Assembly: GCF_039544165.1 (NCBI RefSeq)
Contig: NZ_BAABLD010000017.1
Location: 62,001 to 126,000 of the forward strand
Reading direction: 5' to 3'
Length of the DNA: 64,000 bases
DNA from: Viridibacterium curvum
Lineage (GTDB): Bacteria > Pseudomonadota > Gammaproteobacteria > Burkholderiales > Rhodocyclaceae
Shown: positions 8,906 through 18,085 of the stretch, one piece after another
Layout of the letters: every line of letters starts with the position of its first letter
Numbering within the stretch: the first letter of the stretch is position 1
Program-made: the position numbers and the translations under genes
Notes under the pieces: generated by a model
The model's database searches: none
Told to the model about the DNA's origin: nothing
Seen by the model: the letters and a program-made list of their open reading frames with translations, nothing else

Positions 8906-9185
8906 GTGCGGCCCTCGTGCATTCCTTCAATCTTGTGCAAAGCATAAGCGAAACACATGCCACCCGTGTGCGGCCGCAGCAAAATCGTTGATCCTGCACA
9001 GCTCCGCCCCATTTGGCCCCGCATTGGCACCAGCCCAGGCACTTCGGCGGTGCATTGACCCGCAACGGTGCAAACGAACCGGCGCAGTCGCATTCAAGCC
9101 ATTTCTCCATGACGCCGTTAAAGGCTCAAGCCCGGGGCATGGCTGACGCCCCTTTGTCCACCACAGCACCGCATGGGCACCCAGC

Positions 9186-11249
9186 ATGAGCACCACTCCC
9201 TTGTCACTGCAGGACCGCCTTGCCGGCCTGAGCCTGAAAGCCTTGTTCGCGGGTCTTGTCTTGACCCTGTTCTGTGGCTTTTCCCTCTACGGCTTGATCT
9301 CCTGGCACTTTCTCGACTCGATGCGCGTCAACGGTCCGCTGTACCGCGACGTCGTCCGGGGCAAGGATCTCATCGCCGACATTCTGCCGCCCCCGGCCTA
9401 TGTGGTCGAAGCCAATCTCACGGCACATGAATTGTTACGTGCCAATGACGAGACCGAACGTCGCAAGCTGGCAGAAAAGCTGGGAGTGCTGGAGAAAGAG
9501 TTCGAAACGCGCATCGCCTTCTGGAAGGATGAACCGCTGCCCGCCACGACCAGCAAGCTGATTCAGCAGGATCTGGCCGACTCCGGCCGCGAGTTCTTCC
9601 GCCAGGGACGCGAAGCCCTGTTGCCCGCCGCACAGCGCGGAGATGCACAAGGAGTTGCTTCCGCACTTCAGGCGATGCAGGTCACCTATGCCCGCCATCG
9701 CGAAGCCGTCAACACCGTGGTGGCGCTCACCAACCGGGACAACGCCGGGCTGGAACAAAAGGCAGAGGCCTCGCTCGGCACGGCCCGTCTCTCGCTGCTG
9801 GCCATCTACGCCCTGTCATTCGTGCTGGCCAGCGTGGCCGCCACGTGGGTGGCGCGCCGGTTGCTCTACATGCTGGGCGGCGAACCCGCCGAAGCCGCAA
9901 ACATCATGCGCCAGCTTGCAAGCGGGGACATGCGCGTCCGCATCCAGCCACAACATGCGGGCAACAGTCTGCTGGGTGACATCCGCAACATGGCCGACAA
10001 ATTCAGTGACGTGCTGCGCGGCATCCACGACACCAATATCAAAGTCGGGCAATCGATTTTCCAGATCAGTTCCGTATCGCGTGAAATCGCCAGTGTCACA
10101 GCCGATCAGCAAAACGAGGCTGCTGCGGTCGCCAGCGCCACCGCCGGACTGCGTGCCATCTCGGACGAAGTCAACGGCCTCGCTGGCGATGCTCAGCACA
10201 ACAACCAACGTGTCGAACAGTTGGCCCAGGCCGGCCTCACGTCCATCGGCAACATCCAGCGCGAAATGGGCGACGTGGTTGCCCGCGTGCACCAGACCGG
10301 TGAGGCCGTTGAAGAGCTTGTGAAATCAGGCGCCGAGATCAACACCATTGTTGCCAGCATCAAGGGCATCGCGGATCAGACCAACCTGCTGGCCCTCAAC
10401 GCCGCCATCGAAGCAGCCCGGGCCGGCGAACAGGGGAGAGGCTTCGCCGTCGTCGCTGACGAAGTCCGCGCACTGGCACAGCGCACGGCAGATGCCACTA
10501 CCTGTATCGAGCAGATTGTTGCCGGGCTCAATACCCAGCTTGGCGCGACCCGTCAAAACATGCAGAGCGTCGCGCAGGTCGTCAGCGACGCACGCACCAG
10601 GGCCGAGGACAACAGCAGCGCGATCCGCGAAATGGCCACACAGGCGTTGGAAAGCACGCAATCGACCCGCCGCATTGCCGACGCCTCGCAACAGCAGGTC
10701 AGTCAGTTGATGGGCCTCCACACTCGCCTCGAAAGTCTGTTCACCACGTTGCGCAGCAGCGAATCCACGCTCGGGGTGACCCACACCATCAGCCGGTCTC
10801 TGCACGTCACGGTCGACGGTCTGCAGCAGAAGATCAACTTCTTCCAGCTCGATCTGCAGACCACGCTCAACGAGCCCGAGCAGAGCAAACGTCGTCACGC
10901 ACGCCTGCAACACACCCTGTTTGTTTCGGTGATGTTGCCCGATCAGCCCAGCGTCACGGGCATCGCCGAAGACTTCAGCATGGGCGGCATGCGCCTCGTC
11001 TGTCCGTCACGACTGCCCGTCGACGTCGGTGCATCGCTGGAGCTGGAAATCAAGATGCCGACCGAAAAGCTTGACGGCTATATTGAACGCCCACCCTTCC
11101 ACATGACAGGCCGCGTGACACGCATCGACGCCAGCGGCGAGCGTAGCGGCAAGGGCCTGACCTACGGCATCGCCTTCATGTCACCGGACCGCGCTGCCGA
11201 GAACGCCTTGCGCGAAGCCATCCGCTTTTACGCGCCTGCCACCACCTGA
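9186..11249 (+). CDS. methyl-accepting chemotaxis protein with C-terminal PilZ domain
   Basis: A 687-residue chemoreceptor. A first membrane segment lies at about residues 17-41, a periplasmic four-helix-type sensor at 42-200, and a second membrane segment at 203-228. A HAMP-like region and the signalling coiled coil follow, whose hairpin tip is at about 396-434 (IADQTNLLALNAAIEAARAG). After the coiled coil, residues 567-685 form a PilZ domain with KRRHAR (568-573) and DFSMGG (596-601), matching the RxxxR and (D/N)xSxxG c-di-GMP contacts. This suggests c-di-GMP modulates the chemotactic output. There is no C-terminal CheR-docking pentapeptide. No che genes are nearby, so this is an orphan receptor. 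It is divergent from the ATP-grasp gene. Confidence 0.93.
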   Translation: MSTTPLSLQDRLAGLSLKALFAGLVLTLFCGFSLYGLISWHFLDSMRVNGPLYRDVVRGKDLIADILPPPAYVVEANLTAHELLRANDETERRKLAEKLGVLEKEFETRIAFWKDEPLPATTSKLIQQDLADSGREFFRQGREALLPAAQRGDAQGVASALQAMQVTYARHREAVNTVVALTNRDNAGLEQKAEASLGTARLSLLAIYALSFVLASVAATWVARRLLYMLGGEPAEAANIMRQLASGDMRVRIQPQHAGNSLLGDIRNMADKFSDVLRGIHDTNIKVGQSIFQISSVSREIASVTADQQNEAAAVASATAGLRAISDEVNGLAGDAQHNNQRVEQLAQAGLTSIGNIQREMGDVVARVHQTGEAVEELVKSGAEINTIVASIKGIADQTNLLALNAAIEAARAGEQGRGFAVVADEVRALAQRTADATTCIEQIVAGLNTQLGATRQNMQSVAQVVSDARTRAEDNSSAIREMATQALESTQSTRRIADASQQQVSQLMGLHTRLESLFTTLRSSESTLGVTHTISRSLHVTVDGLQQKINFFQLDLQTTLNEPEQSKRRHARLQHTLFVSVMLPDQPSVTGIAEDFSMGGMRLVCPSRLPVDVGASLELEIKMPTEKLDGYIERPPFHMTGRVTRIDASGERSGKGLTYGIAFMSPDRAAENALREAIRFYAPATT

Positions 11250-12359
11250 TCACGCACGCAGATGCAGTTCATCCGCCGCGTAAGTCAGTGACAAAGGCTC
11301 GATGACGACCTGCTTGGTGCCAGCTTCGACACGCCCCGCCAGCCAGGCTTTGACGCCCAGCGATTCGGCGATGCGCACGACTTCTGCGCCCTGCCCGGCC
11401 TTGACGTAGAACGCGAACCCGGCGCCCATGTTGAGGCTGCCATAGGCCTCGCGGTCGTCGATGCCGGCGTGATGCTGGATGAAGGACAGCACGGTAGGCA
11501 CGTCGGGCAGCGTATGGATGCGATAGGTGAAGTTGCCACCATGACGCATGATCTTGCGCCAGCCGTGACCGGTGATGTTGGCCGAGTAATGCGGCACGAT
11601 ACCGGCGGCGAACAACGCCTCGGTGACCGGCACGTAGAGCACGGTCGGGTCCAGCAGCGCTTCGCCGTACAGACGGCCATCGGCGAGCTTGCTGGCGTAG
11701 CCATCGGGCAGGCGCTCGACCAGCTTGCGCGCAAGACTCACGCCATTGGCGTGGATACCGCTGGAAGCCAGCAGCACGATCTCGTCGCCATCACCCATCT
11801 TGTCACCCAGCGTCAGGCGCTCGCGCGACGGGATGATGCCGACAGATGACGCAGCCAGATCGATGCGGCCGGCTTCGACCACCCCGGCAAGTGCCGGCGT
11901 TTCACCACCTCCCCAGCTCACCTTGCAGACGTCGCAAGCTTTCTGCCATCCGGCAACGAGGTCGCGCATACGCTGCTCGTCGGCAAACCACTCGCTGCCA
12001 CCAGCGGACCAGTAGGCGTGCACCGACAGCGGTGTTGCGCCCACCGTGATCAGGTCGTTAACGGCCATGGCAATGGTGTCCTGCGCGATGGCGTCGTAGT
12101 GCGTCTTGCCCGTGATCGGGCGCACTGCATCCGCCACCAGGGCCTTGGTACCCAGGCATTCGGTGATCGACGCGATCAGCACGCCGCCGACTTCCATCAC
12201 ATAAGCCGATTCACCGCGCGACGCCGGGATCTCGCTGACGCCATGCGACGCAAGGTTGCCGCGCGTACTGCTGGCGGCTTGCTGGGCGAGGATCTTGAGC
12301 GGGTCGATCTTGCTGTAATCGACGCCTGCGGCGGTGTAGTCGAGGGGCTTCTGGGACAT
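11250..12359 (-). CDS. divergent AIR synthetase (PurM) family protein
   Basis: A 369-residue member of the PurM superfamily, which includes the purine enzyme that cyclises FGAM to AIR. Family features include YTAAGVDY, MAVNDLI, GGGETP, SSGIHANGVSLARK and LNMGAG. Two signature motifs differ from textbook PurM: TDGVGTK is replaced by TECLGTK, and the glycine-rich GGGFWENIPR region reads GHGWRKIMRH. It may be a diverged but functional PurM or a PurM-like paralogue with another substrate. It is divergent from hda, a position where betaproteobacteria often carry purM, which favours the first reading. No other purM is in this window. Confidence 0.75.
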   Translation of the reverse strand: MSQKPLDYTAAGVDYSKIDPLKILAQQAASSTRGNLASHGVSEIPASRGESAYVMEVGGVLIASITECLGTKALVADAVRPITGKTHYDAIAQDTIAMAVNDLITVGATPLSVHAYWSAGGSEWFADEQRMRDLVAGWQKACDVCKVSWGGGETPALAGVVEAGRIDLAASSVGIIPSRERLTLGDKMGDGDEIVLLASSGIHANGVSLARKLVERLPDGYASKLADGRLYGEALLDPTVLYVPVTEALFAAGIVPHYSANITGHGWRKIMRHGGNFTYRIHTLPDVPTVLSFIQHHAGIDDREAYGSLNMGAGFAFYVKAGQGAEVVRIAESLGVKAWLAGRVEAGTKQVVIEPLSLTYAADELHLRA

Positions 12360-12483
12360 GGAAATTCCGGCGTAAAGCGAAAACCGCGCATTTTACCTGT
12401 TCGGGGCGCCCCTGCCTCCCGCGCGGTAAGATTGCGGCCCGTCGCGCTTCGCCCCGGCAGCCTCCTTTCCGCCGTCCTGCACC

Positions 12484-13119
12484 TTGAAACAGCTCATCCT
12501 CGACGTTCGCCCCGACTTCGTGCCCACGCTGGACAACTTCGTGGCCGGCGACAACGCCGCCCTGGTCGCAGCCCTGCGCGAGCAGGTCCAGCGTCACGAC
12601 GGCAGCGTGCTGTACCTGTGGGGTCCGGCCGGTAGCGGGCGCTCACACCTGCTTGCCGCTGCGGCCGGGCTGGCTGACCGCCCCGTGTATCGCGATGCCG
12701 TGGCACGCGGGCCCGCTGCGCTGCATTGTCTGGATGACGTAGAGGCCTTGCCCGAAGCCGCTCTCGCCGATCTGTTCCGCCTGCTGATCGGCGCCCGCGA
12801 GGGGCAACGCAGCCTCATCGTGGCAGGCGGCACGCCGCCCTCGGCACTGAGCTTTCGCGATGATGTCGCGAGCCGACTGGCTCAGGGGCTGGTGTTCGAG
12901 ATCCGCCCGCTCAGTGATGCGCAGAAGAAAACCGCCCTGCTGCAGCACGCCCATGCGCGTGGCCTGCAATTCGGCGAGGACATCGTTGACTACCTGCTGC
13001 GCCACGGCCGCCGCGACCTGCCCTGGCTTATGGCGGTGCTCGATGCGCTGGATGAAGCCAGCCTGAGTCTGGGCCGCCCGGTGACCCTGCCGCTGCTGCG
13101 GGAGCTATTGGCCGGCTGA
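12484..13119 (+). CDS. hda: DnaA regulatory inactivator Hda
   Basis: A 211-residue AAA+ protein related to DnaA domain III. With the DNA-loaded sliding clamp it promotes ATP hydrolysis by DnaA and so limits re-initiation. It begins MKQLILDVRP, containing the N-terminal clamp-binding QL(I/V)L-type motif at residues 3-6. LWGPAGSGRSHLL is the Walker A segment, and CLDDVEAL fits Walker B. The start codon is TTG at 12484, chosen because the clamp motif must lie at the extreme N-terminus; there is no in-frame ATG nearby. The gene is divergent from the PurM-family gene. Confidence 0.93.
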   Translation: MKQLILDVRPDFVPTLDNFVAGDNAALVAALREQVQRHDGSVLYLWGPAGSGRSHLLAAAAGLADRPVYRDAVARGPAALHCLDDVEALPEAALADLFRLLIGAREGQRSLIVAGGTPPSALSFRDDVASRLAQGLVFEIRPLSDAQKKTALLQHAHARGLQFGEDIVDYLLRHGRRDLPWLMAVLDALDEASLSLGRPVTLPLLRELLAG

Positions 13120-13139
13120 CCCGGTCAGCGGCGAGCGAT

Positions 13140-13610
13140 TCAGTTTTCGACCGCCTTGCCCGACGCACGCACGGCCTCGACCCCTCGCCGTGCCAGCGCA
13201 TCACAGCGCTCGTTCTCCACATGGCCGGCATGGCCCTTGACCCAAAGCCACTGGATCTTGTGCGCTTCGGCCAGGCTGTCGAGCAGCCGCCACAGGTCTT
13301 CGTTCTTCACAGGCTGCTTGTCAGCGGTCTTCCAGCCGCGCTTCTTCCAGCCGTGGATCCACTCCGAGATGCCTTTCTGCACGTACTGCGAGTCGGTGTA
13401 GATACGCGCCGTGACGGGCCGCTTGAGAGCTTGCAGGCCGCGGATGACGGCCAGCATCTCCATGCGGTTGTTGGTAGTGGCGGGCTCGCCGCCCCACATC
13501 TCTTTCTCCTTGTCGCCCAGGCGCAGGATGGCCCCCCAGCCGCCGGGGCCGGGATTACCGCTGCAGGCACCATCGGTAAAGATTTCGACAACTTGGGCTT
13601 GATCGCTCAT
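13140..13610 (-). CDS. rnhA: ribonuclease HI
   Basis: Cleaves the RNA strand of RNA:DNA hybrids, for example in primer and R-loop removal. At 156 residues it is the normal size. The catalytic acids are visible at D13 (FTDGACSGNPGPGGWG), E51 (NNRMEML), D73 (YTDSQYV) and D137 (NERCDALA), and the basic handle WKKRGWK is present. It starts six bases after the upstream methyltransferase gene ends, so the two are co-transcribed. It converges with hda. Confidence 0.97.
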   Translation of the reverse strand: MSDQAQVVEIFTDGACSGNPGPGGWGAILRLGDKEKEMWGGEPATTNNRMEMLAVIRGLQALKRPVTARIYTDSQYVQKGISEWIHGWKKRGWKTADKQPVKNEDLWRLLDSLAEAHKIQWLWVKGHAGHVENERCDALARRGVEAVRASGKAVEN

Positions 13611-13616
13611 GGGTGT

Positions 13617-14381
13617 TCAGCTGGCGTCCGGCAGACGCTTGGGTGGGGAGTCGGGGGCGGACGATACACCACGCTGGACCCGTTGCGGCACCGGCGCCAT
13701 GGCCTTCTTGCTGCGCGGCGCGCGGCGCCAGCTGGGCACAATGAGGCGCATGCCGCGCACCTTCTTGACCGCGTGAATGAGGTAGGCGCCGCCTGCGAAG
13801 GGCCACCAGCGCGAACCCGCGAACTCCATGAACGACCAGCGCCGCAGCCACACATCGGACGACACCGGTGGGGCGTAACAACCGAAATTGCTGGTATGCG
13901 CCTCGAAACTCAGCAGCGTGAGCCAATCCTTGAGGCGATGCACGGCCAGGTACTGCCCCTGCCAGGGAATCGGCCCGAGGTTGCCCGAAAACGCACGCCG
14001 CACGCCCCACAGGCTGTATGGGTTGAAGCCGGTCAGTACCAGGCTGCCCTCGGGCACCAGCACGCGCTCGGCTTCGCGCAGCAACTGGTGCGGATGCGCG
14101 GCGAATTCCAGCACATGCGGCAACACCAGCAGATCGAGGCTTTGGCTGGCGAAGGGCAATTCCTCCGCGTCGCAAAGCACGTCCCCAAGGCTCCCGTCGC
14201 AACAATGGAAGCGGCTGGGCATGCGGTTGGCGCGCAGGTAGTCCGTGCCGGGCAGACCGATCTGCACGGCGTTGTAGCCGAAGATGTCGGCCACGATGTT
14301 GTCGCACTGCCGCTGCTCCCAGGCCAGCAGATACTGACCTCGGGGACTGGCCAGCCAGTCCTGGAATCCGGGAATTGACAT
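13617..14381 (-). CDS. class I SAM-dependent methyltransferase
   Basis: A 254-residue methyltransferase-fold protein. The start chosen is the ATG at 14381 (MSIPGFQDWLASP). The usual glycine-rich motif I is poorly conserved (NIVADIFGYNAVQIGLPG). Later motifs are clear: CDAEELPFASQSLDLLVLPHVLEF and EGSLVLTGFNPYSLWGVRR, when read in pieces. This family sits between gloB and rnhA in many proteobacteria. The substrate is unknown. The C-terminal 30 residues are basic and proline-rich. The start overlaps the upstream region of gloB, which is transcribed the other way. Confidence 0.88.
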   Translation of the reverse strand: MSIPGFQDWLASPRGQYLLAWEQRQCDNIVADIFGYNAVQIGLPGTDYLRANRMPSRFHCCDGSLGDVLCDAEELPFASQSLDLLVLPHVLEFAAHPHQLLREAERVLVPEGSLVLTGFNPYSLWGVRRAFSGNLGPIPWQGQYLAVHRLKDWLTLLSFEAHTSNFGCYAPPVSSDVWLRRWSFMEFAGSRWWPFAGGAYLIHAVKKVRGMRLIVPSWRRAPRSKKAMAPVPQRVQRGVSSAPDSPPKRLPDAS

Positions 14382-14409
14382 GTATGGCGAACAACCGAGA
14401 ATGATGCGG

Positions 14410-15162
14410 ATGGAGATTGTTCCGCTTCCCGCCCTCCGCGACAACTACATCTGGCTGCAGCGCGAGGGCAAAGAGTGCGTCGTCGTCGATCCCGGTGACC
14501 CGGCACCGGTGCGCGCCTACCTCGCCGAACACGCGCTTGAGCTCGTTGGCATCCTCGTCACACACCGCCACAACGACCACATCGGCGGCATCCCCGCTCT
14601 GCTCGAAGACCGGCCTGTCCCCGTTTATGGCCCGCCCAGCATCGCCGTAGTCAGCCACGCCGTGCGCGAGGGCGACACACTGCAGGTGCCCGGCGCACAG
14701 CTCAGGGTATGGGCGGTGCCGGGACACACCGAAGAACACATCGCCTACCTTGGTGAAGACTTCGTGTTCTGCGGCGACACCATCTTCTCAGCGGGCTGCG
14801 GCCGCATCCTCGGCACAGCGTCAGCGGCCGAGTTCCACGCCTCGCTGACGCGTCTGGCCAGCCTGCCGGGCCACACCCGCCTCTACTGCACGCACGAATA
14901 CACGCTCGCCAACCTGCGCTTTGCGGCCATGGTCGAGCCCGAAAATGCCGCCCGGGCGGCTTACGCCACGCGCTGCACAGGGTTGCGCGAACAGGGCCTG
15001 CCCACCGTCCCGGCGCTGCTGGAGGCCGAGCTCGCCATCAACCCCTTCCTGCGCACGGCGGAACCAGCCATTCAAGCCAGCGTCTCGCAACATGCCGGGC
15101 AGGAAATGCAAAGCCCGCCGGCAGTATTCGCTGCCTTGCGGGCCTGGAAAGACATCGCCTGA
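14410..15162 (+). CDS. gloB: hydroxyacylglutathione hydrolase (glyoxalase II)
   Basis: Hydrolyses S-lactoylglutathione to lactate and glutathione in methylglyoxal detoxification. The metallo-beta-lactamase metal motif THRHNDH is at residues 51-57, with VPGHTEEH, FCGDTIFSAGCGR and YCTHEYT following. The start is the ATG at 14410 (MEIVPLPALRDNYIW), giving 250 residues as in the family. An in-frame ATG 30 bases upstream would add residues not seen in GloB proteins and overlaps the divergent methyltransferase start. Confidence 0.97.
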   Translation: MEIVPLPALRDNYIWLQREGKECVVVDPGDPAPVRAYLAEHALELVGILVTHRHNDHIGGIPALLEDRPVPVYGPPSIAVVSHAVREGDTLQVPGAQLRVWAVPGHTEEHIAYLGEDFVFCGDTIFSAGCGRILGTASAAEFHASLTRLASLPGHTRLYCTHEYTLANLRFAAMVEPENAARAAYATRCTGLREQGLPTVPALLEAELAINPFLRTAEPAIQASVSQHAGQEMQSPPAVFAALRAWKDIA

Positions 15163-15187
15163 CCCGTCGGGCCAGGCAAGCAGAAGT

Positions 15188-15598
15188 TCAGCTGCCTGCT
15201 GCAGGCGGCACGGGTCGCGAGAATGCCTGCTGGACAGCCGCGATGACGCGTGCCGCATTGAAGGGCTTCACCACGTAACCGCTCGCGCCTCCCGAAATGG
15301 CCGATTGCACCGTATCGCGGTCCGTCGAGCCGGTCACCATCAGCACGCGGGTCTCAGGCAATTCGGCGCGCACCTCACGCAAGACCTCAACCCCGTTGGC
15401 GCCAGGCATCATGACGTCCAGACAGACAAGTCTCGGCTTGAGCCTCTTGCAGGCCGCCACCGCCGACTCGCCGTCCTTCGCTTCGCCCAGCACTTCCGCC
15501 CCCTCCTGCCGAAGGATGCCGCGCAGCATGGCGCGTGTGGTGTCGTTGTCATCGACCACCACCACCGAAATGCCGTTCAATACGCGTTCGTCACTCAT
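15188..15598 (-). CDS. CheY-like single-domain response regulator
   Basis: A 136-residue receiver domain with no output domain. D16/D17 form the acidic pocket, D61 (CLDVMMPG) is the phosphoacceptor, T94 sits in VMVTGS-type sequence (MVTGST), and the conserved lysine is in VVKPF. It overlaps the end of the upstream GGDEF regulator gene by eight bases, so the two are translationally linked. No histidine kinase is adjacent, so the phosphodonor is unknown. Confidence 0.93.
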   Translation of the reverse strand: MSDERVLNGISVVVVDDNDTTRAMLRGILRQEGAEVLGEAKDGESAVAACKRLKPRLVCLDVMMPGANGVEVLREVRAELPETRVLMVTGSTDRDTVQSAISGGASGYVVKPFNAARVIAAVQQAFSRPVPPAAGS

Positions 15599-16556
15599 CG
15601 CAATTCACCTCATCCGTTACTTCACTCAGGGCGACACAATTGCGGCCGCCCTCTTTTGCTCGATACAGCGCCTCATCAGCCGCTTTGATCAGGCCGCTTG
15701 GACCCGCCATGCTGCGGTCGGCAATCAGGCTTGCGACGCCGAAGCTCATCGTCACCCGCCCCATCGGCGACTCCGGGTGGCGTGCGTCCATCAACATCAC
15801 ATCACGGCGCATCGCCTCGGCCAGCGTCGCCGCCCCAAGAGCGTCCGTGTCCGGCAACAGCACGGCGAACTCCTCGCCGCCGTAACGCGCCACCAGGTCA
15901 GTCGGCCGCCGCACGCGGCTTGCCAGGGCCTGTGCCACCGCACGCAGGCATTCGTCCCCTGCCTGATGCCCCAGACTGTCGTTGTAAGACTTGAAGTAAT
16001 CCACGTCACACATCAGCAGTGACAGCTGCGAGCCGTGGCGCACGCCGCGCGCCCACTCCCGCACCACCGCTTCGTCAAACATGCGGCGATTCGCCACGCC
16101 GGTCAGCCCGTCCACCGAAGACAGGCGCGTCAGCTCGCGATTGGCGTCATCCAGCCGACGCGTCAGCACCACCAGCGAGTAACGCATCTGCGCGATGCGC
16201 TGCATGGCGCGCACCTTCGCCGTCAGCACGATCTCCGACACCGGCTTGACCAGGTAATCGTCACCTCCCACGGCGATGCCGCGTTCCACATCTTCGTCGC
16301 TCGCCCGTGCGCTCAGGAAGATGATCGGCGTCCACTCCCCGTCACGCTCCAGCTGGCGCAGGCGCTTGGCCACTTCGAAGCCGTTGAGGTCGGGCATGTT
16401 CACGTCCAGCATCACCAGATCGGGGTGATGCTGCTTGAACAGCTCGATCGCCTCCCCCCCGCTGCGCGCCGTCAAAGGCTCAATGCCAATACGGCGCAGC
16501 TGATGGGCCACCAGGGTCACGCTCGTCAGGGTGTCATCCACCACCAGTGCCTTCAT
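15591..16556 (-). CDS. receiver-GGDEF diguanylate cyclase response regulator
   Basis: A 321-residue PleD/WspR-like protein predicted to make c-di-GMP when phosphorylated. The receiver domain (1-120) has D7/D8, phosphoacceptor D51 (MLDVNMPDLNGF) and KP at 104-105. After a helical linker comes the GGDEF domain with active site GGEEF at 226-230. An inhibitory I-site RPTD (217-220) sits five residues before it, so product feedback is likely. The start is the ATG at 16556 (MKALVVDD); the longer ORF upstream is antisense to mltD. It forms an overlapping pair with the CheY-like gene, inserted between gloB and mltD. Confidence 0.94.
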   Translation of the reverse strand: MKALVVDDTLTSVTLVAHQLRRIGIEPLTARSGGEAIELFKQHHPDLVMLDVNMPDLNGFEVAKRLRQLERDGEWTPIIFLSARASDEDVERGIAVGGDDYLVKPVSEIVLTAKVRAMQRIAQMRYSLVVLTRRLDDANRELTRLSSVDGLTGVANRRMFDEAVVREWARGVRHGSQLSLLMCDVDYFKSYNDSLGHQAGDECLRAVAQALASRVRRPTDLVARYGGEEFAVLLPDTDALGAATLAEAMRRDVMLMDARHPESPMGRVTMSFGVASLIADRSMAGPSGLIKAADEALYRAKEGGRNCVALSEVTDEVNCDE

Positions 16557-16666
16557 CCGGGTCCCATCGCTCCCACGTTGCTGTGAGACAAGTCCTTGAA
16601 AATTCAGGCTGGCTATCAGCGCCGAAATGGCTAAAATCCGTCCAGTTACATGAACGGCAGGAATCC

Positions 16667-18055
16667 ATGAAGGCTTTAGCGCACCGCATCGGGCTGCACC
16701 GCAAGACTCTGCCGGCGTTCGCGGGCGCCTGCCTGCTGATCGCCGCCCCCCTGTTGCAGGCCGCCGAGGGCGCCTTCGCCCTGCAGGCAGCCACGGCACT
16801 GGGCAGCGCTCAGCGCGAAGTCGCCCCCGCACCGGCGCCCTCAGGCTCGACCACTCCTGCAGCCATGCCGCTGGTCGCGCCCGTCGTCGCCCCGGTTCTT
16901 GGCCCATCCGAGACCGAGAATCGCAACAGCAACATCACCAGCGTCGACCACTCCGCCGAAACCGAGGACATCTGGCAGCGCATCCGAGCTGGTTTCGCCA
17001 TGCGAAATCTCAGTGGCCCGGTGGTCGACGACCGCATGAACTACTATCTCGCGCGCCCCACGGCCATCAAGGTGATGCTGGAACGCAGCCGCAAGTACCT
17101 CTACCACATCGTCACCGAGCTCGAAAAACGCGGCATGCCCACCGAACTGGCCCTGCTGCCCGTGGTCGAGAGCGCCTACAACCCGCAGGCCCTGTCGTCC
17201 GCCAAGGCCGCCGGCCTCTGGCAGTTCATCCCCTCCACCGGCAAGAGCTACGCGCTCGCACAGAACTGGTGGGTCGATGAGCGCCGAGACATCATCGCCT
17301 CCACCGATGCCGCGCTGGCCTACCTGCAGACCATCTACGAAATGCACGGTGACTGGCATCTCGCGCTGGCCTCCTACAACTGGGGTGAGAACGCCGTGGC
17401 CCGCGCCGTCGCCCGCAACAAGGCCGCCGGCCTGCCCACCGACTACGCCAGCCTGCGCATGCCGGAAGAGACGCGTTACTACGTGCCCAAGCTGCAGGCC
17501 ATCAAGAACATCATCGCCCAGCCCGAGCGTTACAAGGTCGACCTGCCCGACATCCCCAACCAGCCCTACTTCACGCGCGTCGAACGCGTGCAGCGCATGG
17601 ACGTCGCTGTCGCCGCCAAGCTGGCCGAGCTGCCCACCACCGAATTCCTGATGCTCAACCCCGGCTATAACCGCCCGGTGCTGCCAGGCACCAAGGACAC
17701 GAGCATCGTGTTGCCGCTCGACAACGCCCGCAAGTTCGAAGAGAACCTCGCGCGCCACGTCGCCACCAGTGACAGCCCGCCGCTGCTGACCTGGAAAACC
17801 TGGGTTGTACCCAAGACCTCACGCATCGAGCAGATCGCCAAGGAACTCGGCATGGCCGTGCAATCGCTGTGCGTCGCCAACGGCCTGCGTGCCCGCGCAC
17901 TGCTGGCAGCCGGTTACAAACTGCTGGTGCCATCCAGCATCTCCGAACCCCTGCCGGAATCCCTTGCCCGCCTCGGCCAGACGCCCTCTGCCAAGCCAGC
18001 CAAATACAAAGCCCCCAAGCGCGGCGTTGTGCGCGGCAACCGCCGCAAAGGCTGA
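16667..18055 (+). CDS. mltD: membrane-bound lytic murein transglycosylase D
   Basis: Cleaves peptidoglycan glycan strands, forming 1,6-anhydromuropeptides. The start is the ATG at 16667, behind a GGCAGGAA ribosome binding site. A signal peptide follows (hydrophobic core FAGACLLIAAPLLQA, no lipobox cysteine). A proline/alanine-rich linker leads to the SLT domain with catalytic E168 in LPVVESAYNP and AAGLWQFIPSTG. One LysM-like repeat (about 370-415) ends in LLVPSS. At 462 residues it fits MltD. The tail is strongly basic. Confidence 0.93.
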   Translation: MKALAHRIGLHRKTLPAFAGACLLIAAPLLQAAEGAFALQAATALGSAQREVAPAPAPSGSTTPAAMPLVAPVVAPVLGPSETENRNSNITSVDHSAETEDIWQRIRAGFAMRNLSGPVVDDRMNYYLARPTAIKVMLERSRKYLYHIVTELEKRGMPTELALLPVVESAYNPQALSSAKAAGLWQFIPSTGKSYALAQNWWVDERRDIIASTDAALAYLQTIYEMHGDWHLALASYNWGENAVARAVARNKAAGLPTDYASLRMPEETRYYVPKLQAIKNIIAQPERYKVDLPDIPNQPYFTRVERVQRMDVAVAAKLAELPTTEFLMLNPGYNRPVLPGTKDTSIVLPLDNARKFEENLARHVATSDSPPLLTWKTWVVPKTSRIEQIAKELGMAVQSLCVANGLRARALLAAGYKLLVPSSISEPLPESLARLGQTPSAKPAKYKAPKRGVVRGNRRKG

Positions 18056-18085
18056 TCCGCCGTCGGGCTCGCGCCCATTCTCTGC

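Noticed and set aside
13221..14378. Plus-strand ORF of 385 codons across rnhA and the methyltransferase
   Set aside because: Both minus-strand genes have clear family motifs.
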